Translations under genes and position numbers: made by a program | Part shown: positions 1 to 13,900 of the stretch, in pieces | Layout of the letters: each line of letters opens with the position of its first letter | Position numbering within the stretch: position 1 is the first letter of the stretch | DNA from: Chimonanthus salicifolius | Taxonomy: Eukaryota; Streptophyta; Magnoliopsida; Laurales; Calycanthaceae | Length of the DNA: 64,000 bases | Assembly: GCA_013350335.1 (NCBI GenBank) | Contig: CM023539.1 | Span: forward strand, 35,326,631-35,390,630 | Direction of reading: 5' to 3' | Notes under the pieces: model-generated | The model's database searches: none | What the model was told of the DNA's origin: nothing | What the model saw: only the letters and a program-made list of their open reading frames with translations

Positions 1-465
1 CAAAATAAACTAAACCAAAAAAGAGTCATCAACAATCATTTCTAAGTTCTTCAATTGAGCAGCGATGTTGGTTATCTCAATCACATGCTCATACATGCCA
101 CGACTCCCATCGAATTTCATGGTGGTAAGTCTGGCCATAAGTGTCTCGGCTAGAGACTTGTCAATAGACTTGAACTTTTCTTTTATACTCTTGGGGAATT
201 CTTTAGCATTATCAAAAGTAGGTAGGGAGGACTTGATATTGTTGGTCATTGTCATGCATATTAACTTGAGGCCAAGTCTATTTGACTTAACCCACGCTTC
301 ATGGGATAACCTCTCTGCAGTTGTACTCTCATGAGTAATAGTAGACTTATCATCAATCAATGTCTGATCAAGGTCGAGTACACCTAAATGAAACTCATCT
401 TTTTCTTTCCATTCAGAGAAGTTTAACCCATTAAGCATGGGAACACATGAGGATCGCATATGCAA
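1..465 (-). pseudogene. Ty1/copia gag fragment (Retrotran_gag/UBN2 type)
   Basis: The reading frame enters at 465 and runs to 10. It shows hallmarks of plant copia gag: LNGLNFSEWKEK near the N-terminus, FHLGVLDLD, then LAETLMARLTTMKFDGS and a final NIAAQLKNLEMIVDDSFLV. The frame stops at a TAG (10-12) exactly where copia gag normally continues with Q and then FIL; the bases beyond it (1-9) do encode FIL. So this is a CAG-to-TAG nonsense change, not a true end. Gag binds and packages the element's RNA in virus-like particles. The fragment lies in the sixth ARP5 intron in the same orientation as the gene and continues off the left edge. Confidence 0.85.
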
Positions 466-1017
466 TGGAACAGATAATGAAGCTGCAAAATAGACATAAT
501 TTCATGATCACTACATAATGCTATGAGTTTTAAGTATTATTTGAAACACTAAATAATTTATCTTAGTGAATAGTATTATCGAATCTACCTTTGTGAAATC
601 TTATGATACACTATTCAAACGTTACGGTGATTCCCAATCACCGATAAGACTAATCAACTAAGTACAAATGACTAAATATCGTAGGCACCTTTGAGTGTCC
701 GTACTAAAACTAACCACAAGTACCCGTCAATTATCCTACCCCAATCCGTTAACCACTCGGAACCGTGCACCTTTGGGCCAACCTATTATCTGTATAATTA
801 GGGATTACAATTTGCAAGGTTATCATTATTCAATACTTGAGAAGAGTAATGAATCTTGGTTATAAGACTCGAAATTCGACTCATTCCGATTGAGCAACTT
901 TGGTACCTACCAAATCGTATATTTATGTGATTTTAAGTAAAAAACAATGACCTTACTATATTATAGAATTAACAAAGTTTATATTCAATTCAAAAAACTT
1001 TCATATAAAACACATAT
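466..1017 (-). mobile_element. Probable copia leader/LTR region upstream of the gag fragment
   Basis: This AT-rich non-coding stretch lies directly upstream of the copia gag on the same strand and has no other explanation. No primer-binding site or LTR terminus could be fixed because the region ends in the assembly gap. Call made by position. Confidence 0.35.
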
Positions 1018-1117
1018 NNNNNNNNNNNNNNNNNNNNNNNNNNNNNNNNNNNNNNNNNNNNNNNNNNNNNNNNNNNNNNNNNNNNNNNNNNNNNNNNNNN
1101 NNNNNNNNNNNNNNNNN
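1018..1117. other. Assembly gap: 100 N
   Basis: Exactly 100 consecutive N, the usual placeholder for a gap of unknown length. The distance between the copia fragment and ARP5 exon 6 is therefore not reliable. Confidence 0.99.
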
Positions 1118-1998
1118 ATATTGATTGGATGAATAAATGCACATTTTTAAACTCTCTAAATTTTTATGGCTTTAAATTATTTTCAAGTCCCTCAGCATGA
1201 TTTATAAATACGAGGCTCCAAAAACTATCTTGATTGGATCAATAAAGTCATATTTATAAGCTCTCAAAATTTTGATGATTTTAACATATTTTTAATTCTT
1301 TTAGCTCAATATATCAAAATTTAAAACATCTTAGCCAAGATTTCAATCTACTAAAATTTGGTAATATTTTTATGTAGTATCCAAATGACAAGATTTTAAT
1401 CTATTAGGATTTAAGTAGATTAACCACTCTGCTATCTTCAAAATCTTGTAAATAAGAATCGACTGTTTGCCAAACACACCCTTACTCTAAAACTTTAAAA
1501 AGTGATATCTAAAGATGAATAAAAATAAAGCAAACGATAAACTAAATATTTAAATGCAATATATAATACAGTGTGAAACAACACTTTTGTTGACATGCAT
1601 GGCCCAGGCACAAACTATGACTTTTTAAGATATTTTTCATTTTGATAGGTAATGATTGTAGGTGGGGCCTATGAAAATTATTGAATATAATTTGCATGCA
1701 CCCCACCAACCCAATCCTTCAAATCATCCAGTGTCAACTGACAAATATGGCCCAAGTGGAACTAATAGTGACTACTCAAAGTTTATCCTGTATCACTTGG
1801 TGAACATCAAGTCTGAGTGATATCTTTCACTGACAGCTGGCACATTTCCTCGTAGAGGTATTTGGATCAGAATCAGTTCATGGGAGGTGGTTTTGCTTCT
1901 GATCAAACAAGTACACCATAGTGGAGCCGTATCTCTCTTAATAGACTTATCCAGCTCTCACTCCTCTCTCCTCTCTCTCTTTCAGTTGGTAAACTTAC
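1118..1998. other. Part of ARP5 intron 6, no gene seen
   Basis: AT-rich intronic sequence. Two diverged copies of a TTGATTGGATSAATAAA-type segment occur near 1120 and 1230. I searched the minus strand for the next ARP5 exon and did not find one. Confidence 0.5.
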
Positions 1999-4900
1999 TG
2001 GAATAACATGGCTTGTTGTGAATCCTGAGCATATGGCAAGACCATCATTGTCGCATAGACCAAGTTCTTGATTGTATTTGTAGCTGAATGCAGCATCAAT
2101 GCCAAAAGCTGAAATCATAGGCGAAGACACTGTTAATAAAATAATAGATGAAAAAAATCTCATAAAATGCAAAGGTAAAAGCTTGACTGGATCTAATCAA
2201 GTATGTGGCATTCCAGACTCATTCTGTTTCGAGATCCAACTACAACTGAATGACTTGAGATTATCCTCATTAAAAAAAATTGAACGATATCCTCATTAAA
2301 CTTCTTTTAATATCTGCCTGCATTACTCCATGAGGATTCACGACTTGCTTTATTGCTCCAAACCATGTGATAGATGTGAGAAATACAAAGATGAAGGACG
2401 GATTTGCCTTTTGCATGGCCTCTTTGGCTAATAGGATTCGTTTATCTGATTTTTAGCAGATCCATACTTATCAAAATGAGATATTTCCAAAACATGTTCT
2501 AGAATCCATGAATTCATGTCCACACCAAAAAAACAATATATGGATTCAAGAAATTCACATGTAAAATCCACATATAGAAAGAAGCTGCAAGTTAGTATAG
2601 GCTCCATGTACAGAATGTGTAGTACTCAAAAGATGTCAATTGAAAGCTGTACACAAAACACATGTAATGAAAGTAGCAGTAACTCAACAAAGTCACAGTG
2701 AGTTCACATACCAACTGAAGGTACACCATACGTCTCAAAGAGCAGCTCGGCCATTTTACTACGAGATTGGAGGGGATTGCAGACACATTCTGTGATAAGG
2801 ATTGGGTGGTCCACCTGTTCTGCCCTCAAATTTAACACAGAAATAACATTATAAAGTTGAGCATAAAATTCTGAATCATCAGCCCAAACACTACCAAGTA
2901 TTTTTCCCAAATAGATGACAAATACCAGACTAGTTTCAGATGTACAGCCTGACTGCTGGAAGGTAGACAAAAATCAGACATAACACTGGGTCGATCAATT
3001 CATAAATGCTTAGATATGCATGCGCACACAAAATGTGAACAATTCTTAAAAACCTGGCATGGATAGCTTCCATTTTTCTATGTCTAGGAAAGGGGGAAAA
3101 ATGAAAGAGATCTTTAAGAGCCTAAACTAGTTATAAACTACAACCATGTAAATATTAATAGGGAAAGTTTTGGAGTTCCAAGTCCTTTGTCGCTTAGTGG
3201 GACTCAGCAAATGACCGAGTACATGGGTCCACTTCAGCATAGCTTTTGTGTGTGTGCATGTGTTTGTGTGTGTGGGAGCGCATGTACACATCTGAGAGAG
3301 AGAGAGAGGAGAGGTCCAAATGAACACTACACCTCAACCAGTTCTTCCTAAATTTATCTCCATCTTTAAGCTATAAGCATATGTATTAGTGCTAGAAGCC
3401 ATGACAATTTAAGTAATAATAAAAAGGCTCTCTCTAGAATAAATAGATTCATCCCTCATAAGCAAAAAAAAAAAGCTCTCTCTGGAATAATAAATTCATG
3501 CGGCTCCAGGAGTGGTCAAACATGATCAATGCCATTTAACCTGCCCAATCTGAAGTTGGCTTTTTGGGCTACGATGTTCTTAAATTGTAGAATGAAGCAA
3601 TTATTAAAAGAATACACTTTTTTAATTGATAGAGAGTAATTCATCAAAAGCGCACAGAAGTGCATTAAGAACAGTACAATATACAAGCCCATAAACAGCA
3701 AGTCCATCAAAGCTAATACATATGAAAGAGAGAAAAAATCAGTCTGTATGAACTATAAAAGATCAACCTATGATTTCCACCAAGTAAACACTCAACCAGA
3801 GCAGATGCAGATCAGGTTTGTGGAATCATCAAATCCCTTGGAGTGGAAATCAGGAATAGCGCTACACTTTGCTAACACAGCCATCCTTGAAGGAATCTCC
3901 AATTTATCACAAACGACCCCAATTGCCATATTCTAGATGTAGTCTGAGTAAAAAAAAAAACTGCAGGAGCACCATCCTTCACATAATAGTAAATTTAGAT
4001 GTGTCTTGCAAATAAAACCAAGACTGTAATAAAGTAGGCAAAGAACCTGTAGCACAACTGGTAGAGGCTCATTGTTTGTAGTATAAAGGTTGTGGATTCA
4101 AGTTCCATGGACGTCAGATAGACAACTGGTAGAGGCTCATTGTTGTAGCATAAAGGTTTAATGTGTGTCCCTCTCAATACCCCATTTCCAAACAAAAATA
4201 AATAAATTGAGAAACGGTCAATGAGGTGCTCAAAAACCGGTGTCATTCGTTGGAGCACCAGCCCATTCTCTTCTCCGATTTTAATGGTACAAAAGAAAGA
4301 TGGAAAATGGAGATTGGCACTGATTATAGGGCTTTAAATTCAATCACAATTAAAGATCGATTCCCTATTCCAATGGTTGACAATATGCTGGATGAGTTAA
4401 ACAGGGGCGCAATTCTCTCAAAATTAGATTTAAGGACTGGAAATCACTAAATAAGCGTGAAGCCATTAAGAGTATCTGGTAATGCCATCTGGGCTCTCAA
4501 ATGCCCCATCAACATTTAAGCAATTATAAACGATATTTTCTGTCCCTATCGCCAACGATTTTTGTTGGGGTTTTTTATGACATTTTGGTCTAAAGTGTGA
4601 CATGGATAGACCATTGAGTCATCTTCGGTGCTTCCTCACTGTCTTGAAGCACCACTAGTTTTTTGCCAAGAACTCAGTGTGTTTTTGGCAAGACAGAAGT
4701 TGAATATTTGGGGCATATCATATCTCAATAAGGTGTAAAGGAGGGTAACTCTAAGATCAAAGCAATGCAGAAATGGCCTCGTCCCACAACTATTACGGAA
4801 TTGCAAGGGTTCTTGGGCCCGACCGGCTATTACCATCAATTCATCCAAAATTATGGGATAATTGCAACACCATTGACATCCTCACTTAAAAGGAAACTTT

Positions 4901-7900
4901 GTGCAGACAAAGGTAGCACCCCAAGCTTTTGAGGCCCTGAAGCAAGCCATGATGACTACACCGGTGCTTGTACTTCTCAATTTATCTAAACCCTTCATTC
5001 TACAAACCAACACCTCGGATAAAGGAATAGGAACAGTTTTGTCTCAAGACGAGTAGTTGAAGGCCTTCATGAGTAAGCCATTAAATACAAAGCGAGCATG
5101 GTCAACATGTGCAAAAGAAATGTTGGTTGTGCTTGAAGCCATTCGACAGTGACAACCTATTTACTGGGCCTACGCTTCCAAATCCAGAAAGATCAGCATA
5201 ATCTAAAGCACCTTTTGGAACAACGTATTGTCACCAAAAGCAGCAACAATGTGTATCCAAATTGCTTGGTTTCAATTACGAATTGAGTAGAAGCCCAAAT
5301 GAGAAAACTTGATAGTTGATACTTGATACACTGTTGTGCCAACCAAGCCAAGGAGAAATTCCTCCGCAGTTCACCATTCTTGAGGAGATATGGGCTAAGA
5401 CTGTTAGCAATGTTGACCTGCTAAAATGTGGCCGATGAATCTACATGTATCGAAAACTGCAACCTTATCGCCAAACAACTCTCTTCCATCAATCTTATCA
5501 GAAGTTGGCCAATAGGTTGTCCTATCAAATTTTGGAACAAATAGAATTAGTGGCTTATTGATTCAACCTGCACTGAAATTCCACCGGTGAAAGAAGAAGA
5601 TGAAATCCAACCAGAACCCGAAGCCATTTTGGATTATCGATGGATTAAGAATCTCTCAACTAAACCTTGAGGACAAGGTTTGATCAGAAGAAGGGAGGAG
5701 TTGATGAAACGACTAGTGAACCTTAAGACTCAGTTGAATCAACTTTGTAGTTAGTAAGAGTAAGTTATGGTGGTTAGAAAAGGCTAGAATAATATGTAAG
5801 TAGTGGTTAGTGAAGAGTGAAGAAAAGAATGTGTAACTGTTATTTCTGGAAAAGTTATGGTATGTTGTCATTTCAGAATTTATCTTAATTGTAGTTCATT
5901 CCTGACCAGGATAGGAACAAAATCTTGTAAGATGGATTTATCAGTGCAATTTCCTCTACTTAACAGGTATCTTCATAACCACTACATACATTAATTGAAG
6001 AAAATCTTCTCCGAAAATATTTTCTTTCCCTTTCCATTTTATTCACCATTACTACATCTACTTGCCTTTTTTAATCGCACAACATTCAACTTTATTACAC
6101 ATTGCATATAGACACATCCCTTAATCACTAGCACTCTTCTATCGTGCAACACTTTACTAGCTAGCCTACACTTAGCCAACCCTACATAATCCCACTAGGG
6201 ATATTCAAATCAAACCCTCCAATTGGCAATAAAATTGTCCCTAATAATCAAAAGTTCTCAGTGGTGTAACAAGTCATTTTCAACTTCAATAAATTCATCC
6301 TCCCCACTCAAATCAACGAAATTTACACGACGTATATTTTGTCTTTGTCCCACCAACTTACCAGAAGGATGTTATTCCCTTTTCTTTTGGTTTTGGAAAT
6401 TTACCACCACCTTATCTTCAACTTCAATCAATAATTTTTAGGGAGAGATCTCATGAACCTAATATGGAACCTTAGTCAAAATTCATCAATCATTGGGAGT
6501 CTTTAACCAATCCAAGTAATCCAAGTTAAGGATGCCAAAATCCAACTAGCAGTACAACAGTTCAACAACCCATCTTCCATGGCTTGCTCAGCCCACGTAA
6601 ATATACTCTAGATGATGGAATAGAAAAAAAAAAATTATGTGATTGCATTTGCCCTCAATTAATTGATTTGACAATCATAACCCACTAATCAAGTGCATGA
6701 AATTTGTACTGTCAGATCAAATTACTTTAGTGGCCTCCCATCTCAATGCTAACATTTTTGCCCATTTTCCAAGGTTCTAAATTAACTAATATCTCTGTAT
6801 TTATCCCCATAACATTCTCCCCACTCCATGGATCTCATCCACCAATCTCTCTCCATGGTATATACCCATCAAGATACCTTTCTTAGTCTCTCTCTCTCTG
6901 TCATATAACATAACAGTACAATGTTATTTTTTTGAAAGGTATTACATTACAATGTTATTCTAAGTCAAATTTACTTTAAAAGGAAAAGAAAGTAGTAAAG
7001 GAATCAGCCCTTCAATCAGAAGCAATCCTGATGGCCATCTGATCTGAAGGAAATGCTGCACCCATCTTACTAGCACAAAACACGCTAAGGGAATGCAAAA
7101 CTGAATTCACACCCCCCTGAGCGCCAATAGCCACTGCACTGAAACATTAAGGACAGTCTAAAAGACCAACCATTGGAACCAATGCCGCCACCTGATGCAG
7201 AAACTGACAAAGAACCACAGAAGAAACCAACTCAAGAGCCTTGGTTTTGGGTACTATATAACGAACTCATTTGTTAGCACATATGAGATGGATGGCAAAG
7301 TGAAAGAGAAAGAGAGAGAGAGATGTGACAATGTCTTCCTTAGTGGGTTGCATATGAAACAATTAGAAAAGAAATTACTATATTATTAAACTGTAATTAA
7401 GCTACTTGACTACCCTAAAATAAATCATCCAGCAAAAAAGCACTCCAACAATATCTCCTGATTTTCTTTGCTTAATCATTTTCATCATCACCTTTTGCTG
7501 CAAGCAGATGCAAACACTTGTGATTAACAATTCCAATACTTCAATGTCATTGAAAACCGTCACGTCCAAATCTAACAATGCAGATACTTGTTGTTTTCTA
7601 TGCATAAGTTGGATTTCATAAAATTCAGTGCAAATACACATTTTTCTCTTTGCTTTTGCAAGATTTTTTTTCATTTTGCTTTTGTAAGATGCCATGTATC
7701 AAAATTGATTGATAATTTTGTGAAGGGATTCAATTGTTTCTATATCCCAAAACAGCTTCACAAGAATGAGTTTGGTCTTTTAGATCATGACGATTTTTTA
7801 ATTCTAATGGTTTTTAAACTACTTTCTCCTTGAGGGTGGCTTCATTTTGGAGCATCCTCTTTCTCCTTCTACCTATTGTTTGTTGATGGAAGTATTCGTT

Positions 7901-10900
7901 ATCCCTTCATGAAAACAGTTCTAATCTACATGTTTTATATGGGATGCCCATGAGATCCCATAGCTGAGACTCTAATCAATACTGATCACTTCCCTAATAG
8001 TATACTGTTACTTTTTAACAATCATAAGTTTAACATCTAAAACACCCACTTGCGAAGCAAGTATCCAAAACTAGCAAAATTAGAGATGGCAGTTCCCAAA
8101 ATAAATTGCCCAAGCAACCTTAACAGAAAATTGAAACTTGAAATAGTAACCCATAGAAGACCATATGTGCTTTTTATTAAGCAATAGTAGTACCAGACAT
8201 AACAATTAAATACAATAAATATAGCAAAATAAAATGAATTACTGAAGCATTATACCTGTGAACCATCAGCACCCATCCGCTCAAAACCAAAGTCAAGGAT
8301 CTACAGTGACAAGAACAATCGTAAGGCATCAAAACACTAAATGGATAAACTAAGTACTTCTACTAAAAGTATCTTTTTTTGAGAGGTAACAAAAACACTT
8401 CTACTGAAAGTATCATGAATAACTGTCAGCACTTTGCAATGAATGAGATTTTCTTCCATATACATCAGCATGACACAACAAACTCTGACAGATATGCTCA
8501 AGAAACATTAACTAAACAACATTAAAGATCATTCTTTTGCATTCTACTATCCACCACATAAATCTTTGACTGCAAATAACAAAGTGAAGATTGTAGAAAA
8601 GAATAAATTGAGTATTGTATTCAATAACTAAGCTATTACATGTATATATATATCCTCTAGCCGACCTTAGGGCTATCACAATCAACTCAAACTCTAAACT
8701 AATTATAAATCAAATACACCTCTTAATTAGAGGTAAACCCAACTTAAAGTCCTAATCACATAATAATTCTACTAAATAATAAAATCCTAATTATATTCCA
8801 ACATGCCCCCAGAAGCTGAAACGTGGATGAATACGAAACTTGGAACATGAAGAAACGGCAGGTGAACTGCAAAAGTGGCAGCAAACTGATTGGATGCAAA
8901 ATTTGTTGAAATGGCAGCGCTGACTGGCTGCAAAATGACAAGCGGCAAACACAGATGGCAGCCTGAAACAGATAAAGAGGCACGGACGACGGCAATGGCC
9001 GTAAGACAGTAGTCCGACAAGAACAAAGATCGCAAAATATGCGATAAATACAGGCGACGAATGGCCTGAAAACAAAGGCATGATACATGCCAAAAAAAGG
9101 TTGAAGTCATCACATCGACCAAAGATCCGAAAGGCCAGCAAACAAAGGCTAAAGTCATCACACTGATCAAAGATCGGAAAGGCCAGCAAATAGAGGCTGA
9201 AGCCATAAAGGCCAGCAAATAATGGTTGTAGCCATAAAAGGCCAACAAATAAAGGCCGAAGTCATACAGACCAGCAAAGAGAGGACGAATCATTGTCACC
9301 AGCAAAAAGAGAGGACGAATCATTGTCCTCCAAATAATAACATGGATGAATTCCACGACAAATGGACAGGTGTCCAAAAACATGCCATCTCATACAAGAG
9401 AAACGGCAAAAGCGAGGCGTGCTCAAACGACAGCAAAGTAGGAGAAGGGCAATTTGCATCCCTTTCTTCAGCATTCCCCCTTTCTTCTTGGCACAGATTG
9501 TGGCGAGAAGAAACAATAAAAATGCACGATGTCTAAATCGTGATTGGTGGATGATGATAGAGAGAAGGACGCATGCGGTCTCAAGATCTCCCAAGTTCTA
9601 TCCTCTGAATCAGAAAGCTCAGCAGAACTCAACACCCCGAGCATCAAATTGCAATCTTTCCAAGGCTAGCAGAGCCAAAGAGGCATCTAGGTGCATTCAT
9701 TCTCGTGCCATAACACCAAGAATTTGTCAAAATTGTTGCATCTCCATATAAAGTGAGATGTGATCTCCAAAAGTGCTCCTGCATTATGGTTTCCACAGGG
9801 ACTCCCACATGGAGTAAAAATAAAACCCGTAAACGAAGCTCATCAGAAATGTAAGGTGCAAACATGGCATTGCTGAGGCAGCAACAAGGGACGGCAGTGC
9901 TCACTGGCAGAGAAGGAACCAGATCTGGCTGTGGAGAAGATCTCAAAAACAGAGAGAGAATAGCCACAAGAGATGGGCGATGGTGCTGCAGGAGAACAGT
10001 TGACCAGATCCTTTTTGTTTTTTCTTATTCCAACTCAGATCTGAAACTATCCCAAACAGGAACTAAAACTGGATTAAATTCCTCAGTTCCAATGAATTTC
10101 AAACAAGCGAGAAGAACCTGCACAAATAACTCTTTGCAGCAATAAGGGCAACAAACGATTTCTTGGTTGGCTGCTGGCGATTTTGGGGTTCACAGGGCAG
10201 CAGCAACAAAGAAAAAACAAAGCCCAGATCTGAAGAGAGGATGACTGCAATCAGATCTAAGCCAGATCTGCAAGCCTCAATCTGGTCCAGCGTCGGAGAT
10301 TCAGTCCAGCACTGTGCGGCCTGCAAAGAAGGAAGGATGAGGCGGATCTGGCCAGCAACGGCAATAGTCAGCAGAGGAGATGACAACCAGCAAAACAGGG
10401 TCGAACGGAGATCTCAGATCTGGTTCAAATCAGATCTGATTGAAGGCGAGGCTGGTGGAGCGTTCGTACTGCCTGGCCCGATGCTCAGACCTAAAGGGGT
10501 TAGCAGATCTGAGTGGTGCAAAGAGGGATTGGGATGGCAGGCAGCAAGAACAAATCTTTTGATCTGTATTAATTTCTCTGGTAAGTTCTCGTCGTTCTAC
10601 AGATCTGCAGATCTGAGAACAACGCTCCATGTCTCTCGGGCAAAGGGGCACCACTGTTCCCGTGAGAACAGACTGCAGAGGCTGCTGGACTTCCTTTGCT
10701 GAATCGGGCAGTCCCCAAATCCAAGCGGAAAAACAAAACTGGTGAAGGAATCAGATCTGATGCCCGTCCTGCAATGTGCAGAGGATGAGCGATGGAGAAC
10801 GAGAGAGGGGGCATTGAGACACCACACAGATGAGTCGCCGCAGCAAGACCAGGGCTGGTGGCAATTGTTGTAGATCAGATGAAAAAACATGCGGAAGCAA

Positions 10901-13900
10901 GTGCATAGAGTCCCCTCCCTCTGCCAACGAGATTCCTCGGGCAGAGGGAGAGAAGAGAAACCCATTTGAAATTGACTCTCAAATCAGAATCGTAACCTTC
11001 TCTCATACCATATAGAAAAGAATAAATTGAGTATTGTATTCAATAACTAAGTTATTACACGTATATATATAGCCTCTATCCGACCTTAGGGCTATCAGAA
11101 TCAAACTCAAACTCTAAATTAATCATAAATCAAATACACCTCTTAATTAGAGGTAAATCCAACTTATAGTCCTAATCACATAATAATTCTACTAAATAAT
11201 AAAATCCTAATTATATTCCAACAAAGATATCATGAATGGTTTTCAGCAGTTTCCAATGATTGCAATTTTCTTCCATATACATCAGCATGACACAACAAGC
11301 TCTGACAGATATGCTCAAGAAACAGGGAATAAACAACATTACATGTTATCATTTATATGCCTATCATCCACCAAGTAAATCTTTGACTGCAAATAACAGA
11401 CTTTAATGTGAAGGTACATGTTATCATTTATAGATCTAACAGAGCTTTAAAGTGAAGGTATAGCAATATTCATTGAATAATAACAAGGGTATAACATCCA
11501 GATCTGGGTGGTGATTCTACTCTATATTTTTCCTTTTCTTCTGACACACACACACAAACAAACACAGACAGAGAGATGATCATTCTACTCTATCTATTTA
11601 ACAACTGGTGGTAATTACACAAAATATATTAGAGCCTAGGGCATGGGAATTTATAAGAATCAGATGATATGTATCATCTGGATATTATTTAGAAACATAA
11701 AAACATAGAAAATATGTACAATTCAGTGAAAAATATAACCCAAGTCCCACAACAATACAACATCTAATATTCTAATAAGAATTACCACAAATTGCAATCT
11801 CAGTCAAACAATCATCAAACTTACATATTCCATTATTTCAAACTGATAAACAACATTACTGTCGAATGCTGAGCGATGTGATGAGCGCGTGCAATCAAAA
11901 TATTTCATCAATGCAGGATCATGATCACCAACTATAGTGACAGTTTCACCTGCATTAACATTCACAAAATTCAACCTTGAAACCAAGTTCCTTATATTTC
12001 AATAAAAGAAGTGAATTATCCATCATTCTATGGTTTATGACAGAAAGAAAAGGAAAAAATGATAGAAATACAAGAACAAAGATTCAACAAAAAGAATCTG
12101 ATAGTCATCAATTAAACAAAAATAGTAATGATGATACAGCCTATAACCACATAAGTAATGGCTAGCTTAGTGTTAATTTTACGAAGCCTCAACAAAAATA
12201 CAGAAAAAAATTTATCAGAAAACAAAGTATTAGAAAATGTTTGACTTTTACGTTAAGTTTCACTGTTAGGTAATTTATTAGAAATATATGTGAGGTAGGC
12301 CCTTTAACACACTATGACTGCAAGCTTCTAAGTCTAATGTGTTTTGATCAATTTATTACCGTATTTAGGTTTCAGAGTAGTCTAATAGTTATAAGCTAAA
12401 ATATACTTATCCAGAACTGATTTTGCTGTCCTCATTGTCATTATCATTAAAGCCTTATCTCAATATTCTCGGTTGACTTTTTGCATGGATCAAGATATCG
12501 ATATAGGTCACCGTCATTGTATCAGTCCCTACTGATACATGATACAAACCAGCTGATAATATCAGTATTGATCATACCAATTCATATCGGTATGGAATCT
12601 CAAAACTCAAAAAATCTCGAAAAAATATCCAAAATAAAATATTGAAAGATCATGGACTGTTAAGTTTGTTTTCAGTTTAACTCAATAAATTGAATGGTAC
12701 CTATCTCCCTTAGGCCAAGTATGTCTTATATCAAGTTATGAACAAAGCCTACTGAGTTCTACTCATTCTAATATCCATTTTGGTCCATTTAGACGTAAAT
12801 AGAAGTGACCATCATCATATTGGGTCACTATAATCTTTTTAACAACTATATTAAGTAGTCAAGAAATGATTTCTTAACTTGTAAGAGAAAGCATGTAGAC
12901 ACGACCAAGCAAACAATAAGCTGATGAACACTTTGATAGGTTGAGATAAAGTGAGAATCATACAGTATCATCCATCAACTACATATATAGATGTATATGA
13001 ACACACATCTGAATGTCCAATTGTCCCAATCTCCAAAGGGCCAAATCCTAGTTGGCTAAATGGCTAAAAAGCTAATAGCTATCACAAATTGACTCTACTT
13101 ATTCTTGCATGTAGAATTAGTTTATGATAGAAAATTTATGGTTATGAAAAATACTTGAAGCCAAAAGAAGTAAAATGCACAACATAGATCTATGCCTTTT
13201 CAGCTTGAATGATGCACATAGAGGTTTAAAATATCAAATGCAGATGGTTTATTTTTTATTTTTAGAATATATATTTTAAAAAATAAAACTAACAAGAAAT
13301 AAAAATAATATGGTCCACTTGTGCCTACATTAACTTAGATAGTTAGATGTTATTGATAAAGATTTTGGGTCTCCAAGGTAGAGAAAGGAGAAAAAGTATG
13401 AAAGAAATGAAAACAAGAGGGAAAAATGGTCACAAGTAAAAATTGGTTGCTAGTGATAGTTTCAATACTTGGATAATACCAGCCAAAATTTTTGGATCAA
13501 AATACCAGCCAATGTATCGGTGATAAATTGGTACTTTTTGCAATATTTTATGATATTGGTTTCGAGCTTATTACCAGTACTGGTTCTGACACATACTCAA
13601 CTGGAACCAACCAATACAATATGTACCAACTGATATTTTAAACTATGTTTTTGTGATTTACTTTCACACTATAGGCACCCCACTGTTCAATGCACTGGCC
13701 ATCATGTTCAAAACATTCTAATGAGCCGTTGGTGAGCCTATACAACCACAACAGTATTCAGATCATACACATGCACTACTCTCCTGCCTTACATAGGCAC
13801 CAAGAAACCATGGATAGAAGGATCTTCTTATCCAATTTGTTTACAAGGTTTCTTTAATACCCCGAGTGTGTGGCCGTGTGTGAGAGGAAAGAAAATCGCA

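Larger units (their letters stand above)
8592..11223 (-). mobile_element. Complete non-autonomous LTR retrotransposon (2,632 bp) in ARP5 intron 3
   Basis: Two LTRs in the same orientation, 8592-8803 and 11011-11223, differ at only about a dozen positions. On the minus strand they begin TGTTGGAATATAA and end CTACA (CTATA in the upstream copy). The insertion is flanked by a perfect 5-bp target duplication AAGAT (8587-8591 and 11224-11228). Directly inside the upstream LTR is TGGTATGAGAGA, one mismatch from the plant initiator-Met-tRNA primer-binding site. A purine tract with GGGGG lies just before the downstream LTR. The 2.2-kb interior has no gag or pol similarity, so the element must move with proteins from elsewhere (TRIM/LARD class). 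The interior contains direct repeats around GGCCAGCAAA (9090-9310) and many CAGATCTG palindromes (9920-10770). It lies in the same orientation as ARP5. Confidence 0.92.

Noticed and set aside
947..1132. Open frame spanning the N run
   Set aside because: More than half its codons are N; it exists only because of the assembly gap.
1740..1990. Continuation of ARP5 exon 6 past 1999
   Set aside because: The frame runs into unrelated residues after SHVIP, where a strong GTAAGT donor lies at 1998, so the exon ends there.
4049..4110. Functional tRNA gene
   Set aside because: A- and B-box-like words are present but no acceptor stem or full cloverleaf can be drawn, and the head is repeated, so SINE-like is the better reading.
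8756..9594. Several overlapping minus-strand open frames, up to 198 codons, in the LTR element
   Set aside because: They cover a degenerate tandem repeat, overlap in different frames, are low complexity, and show no gag or pol motif.
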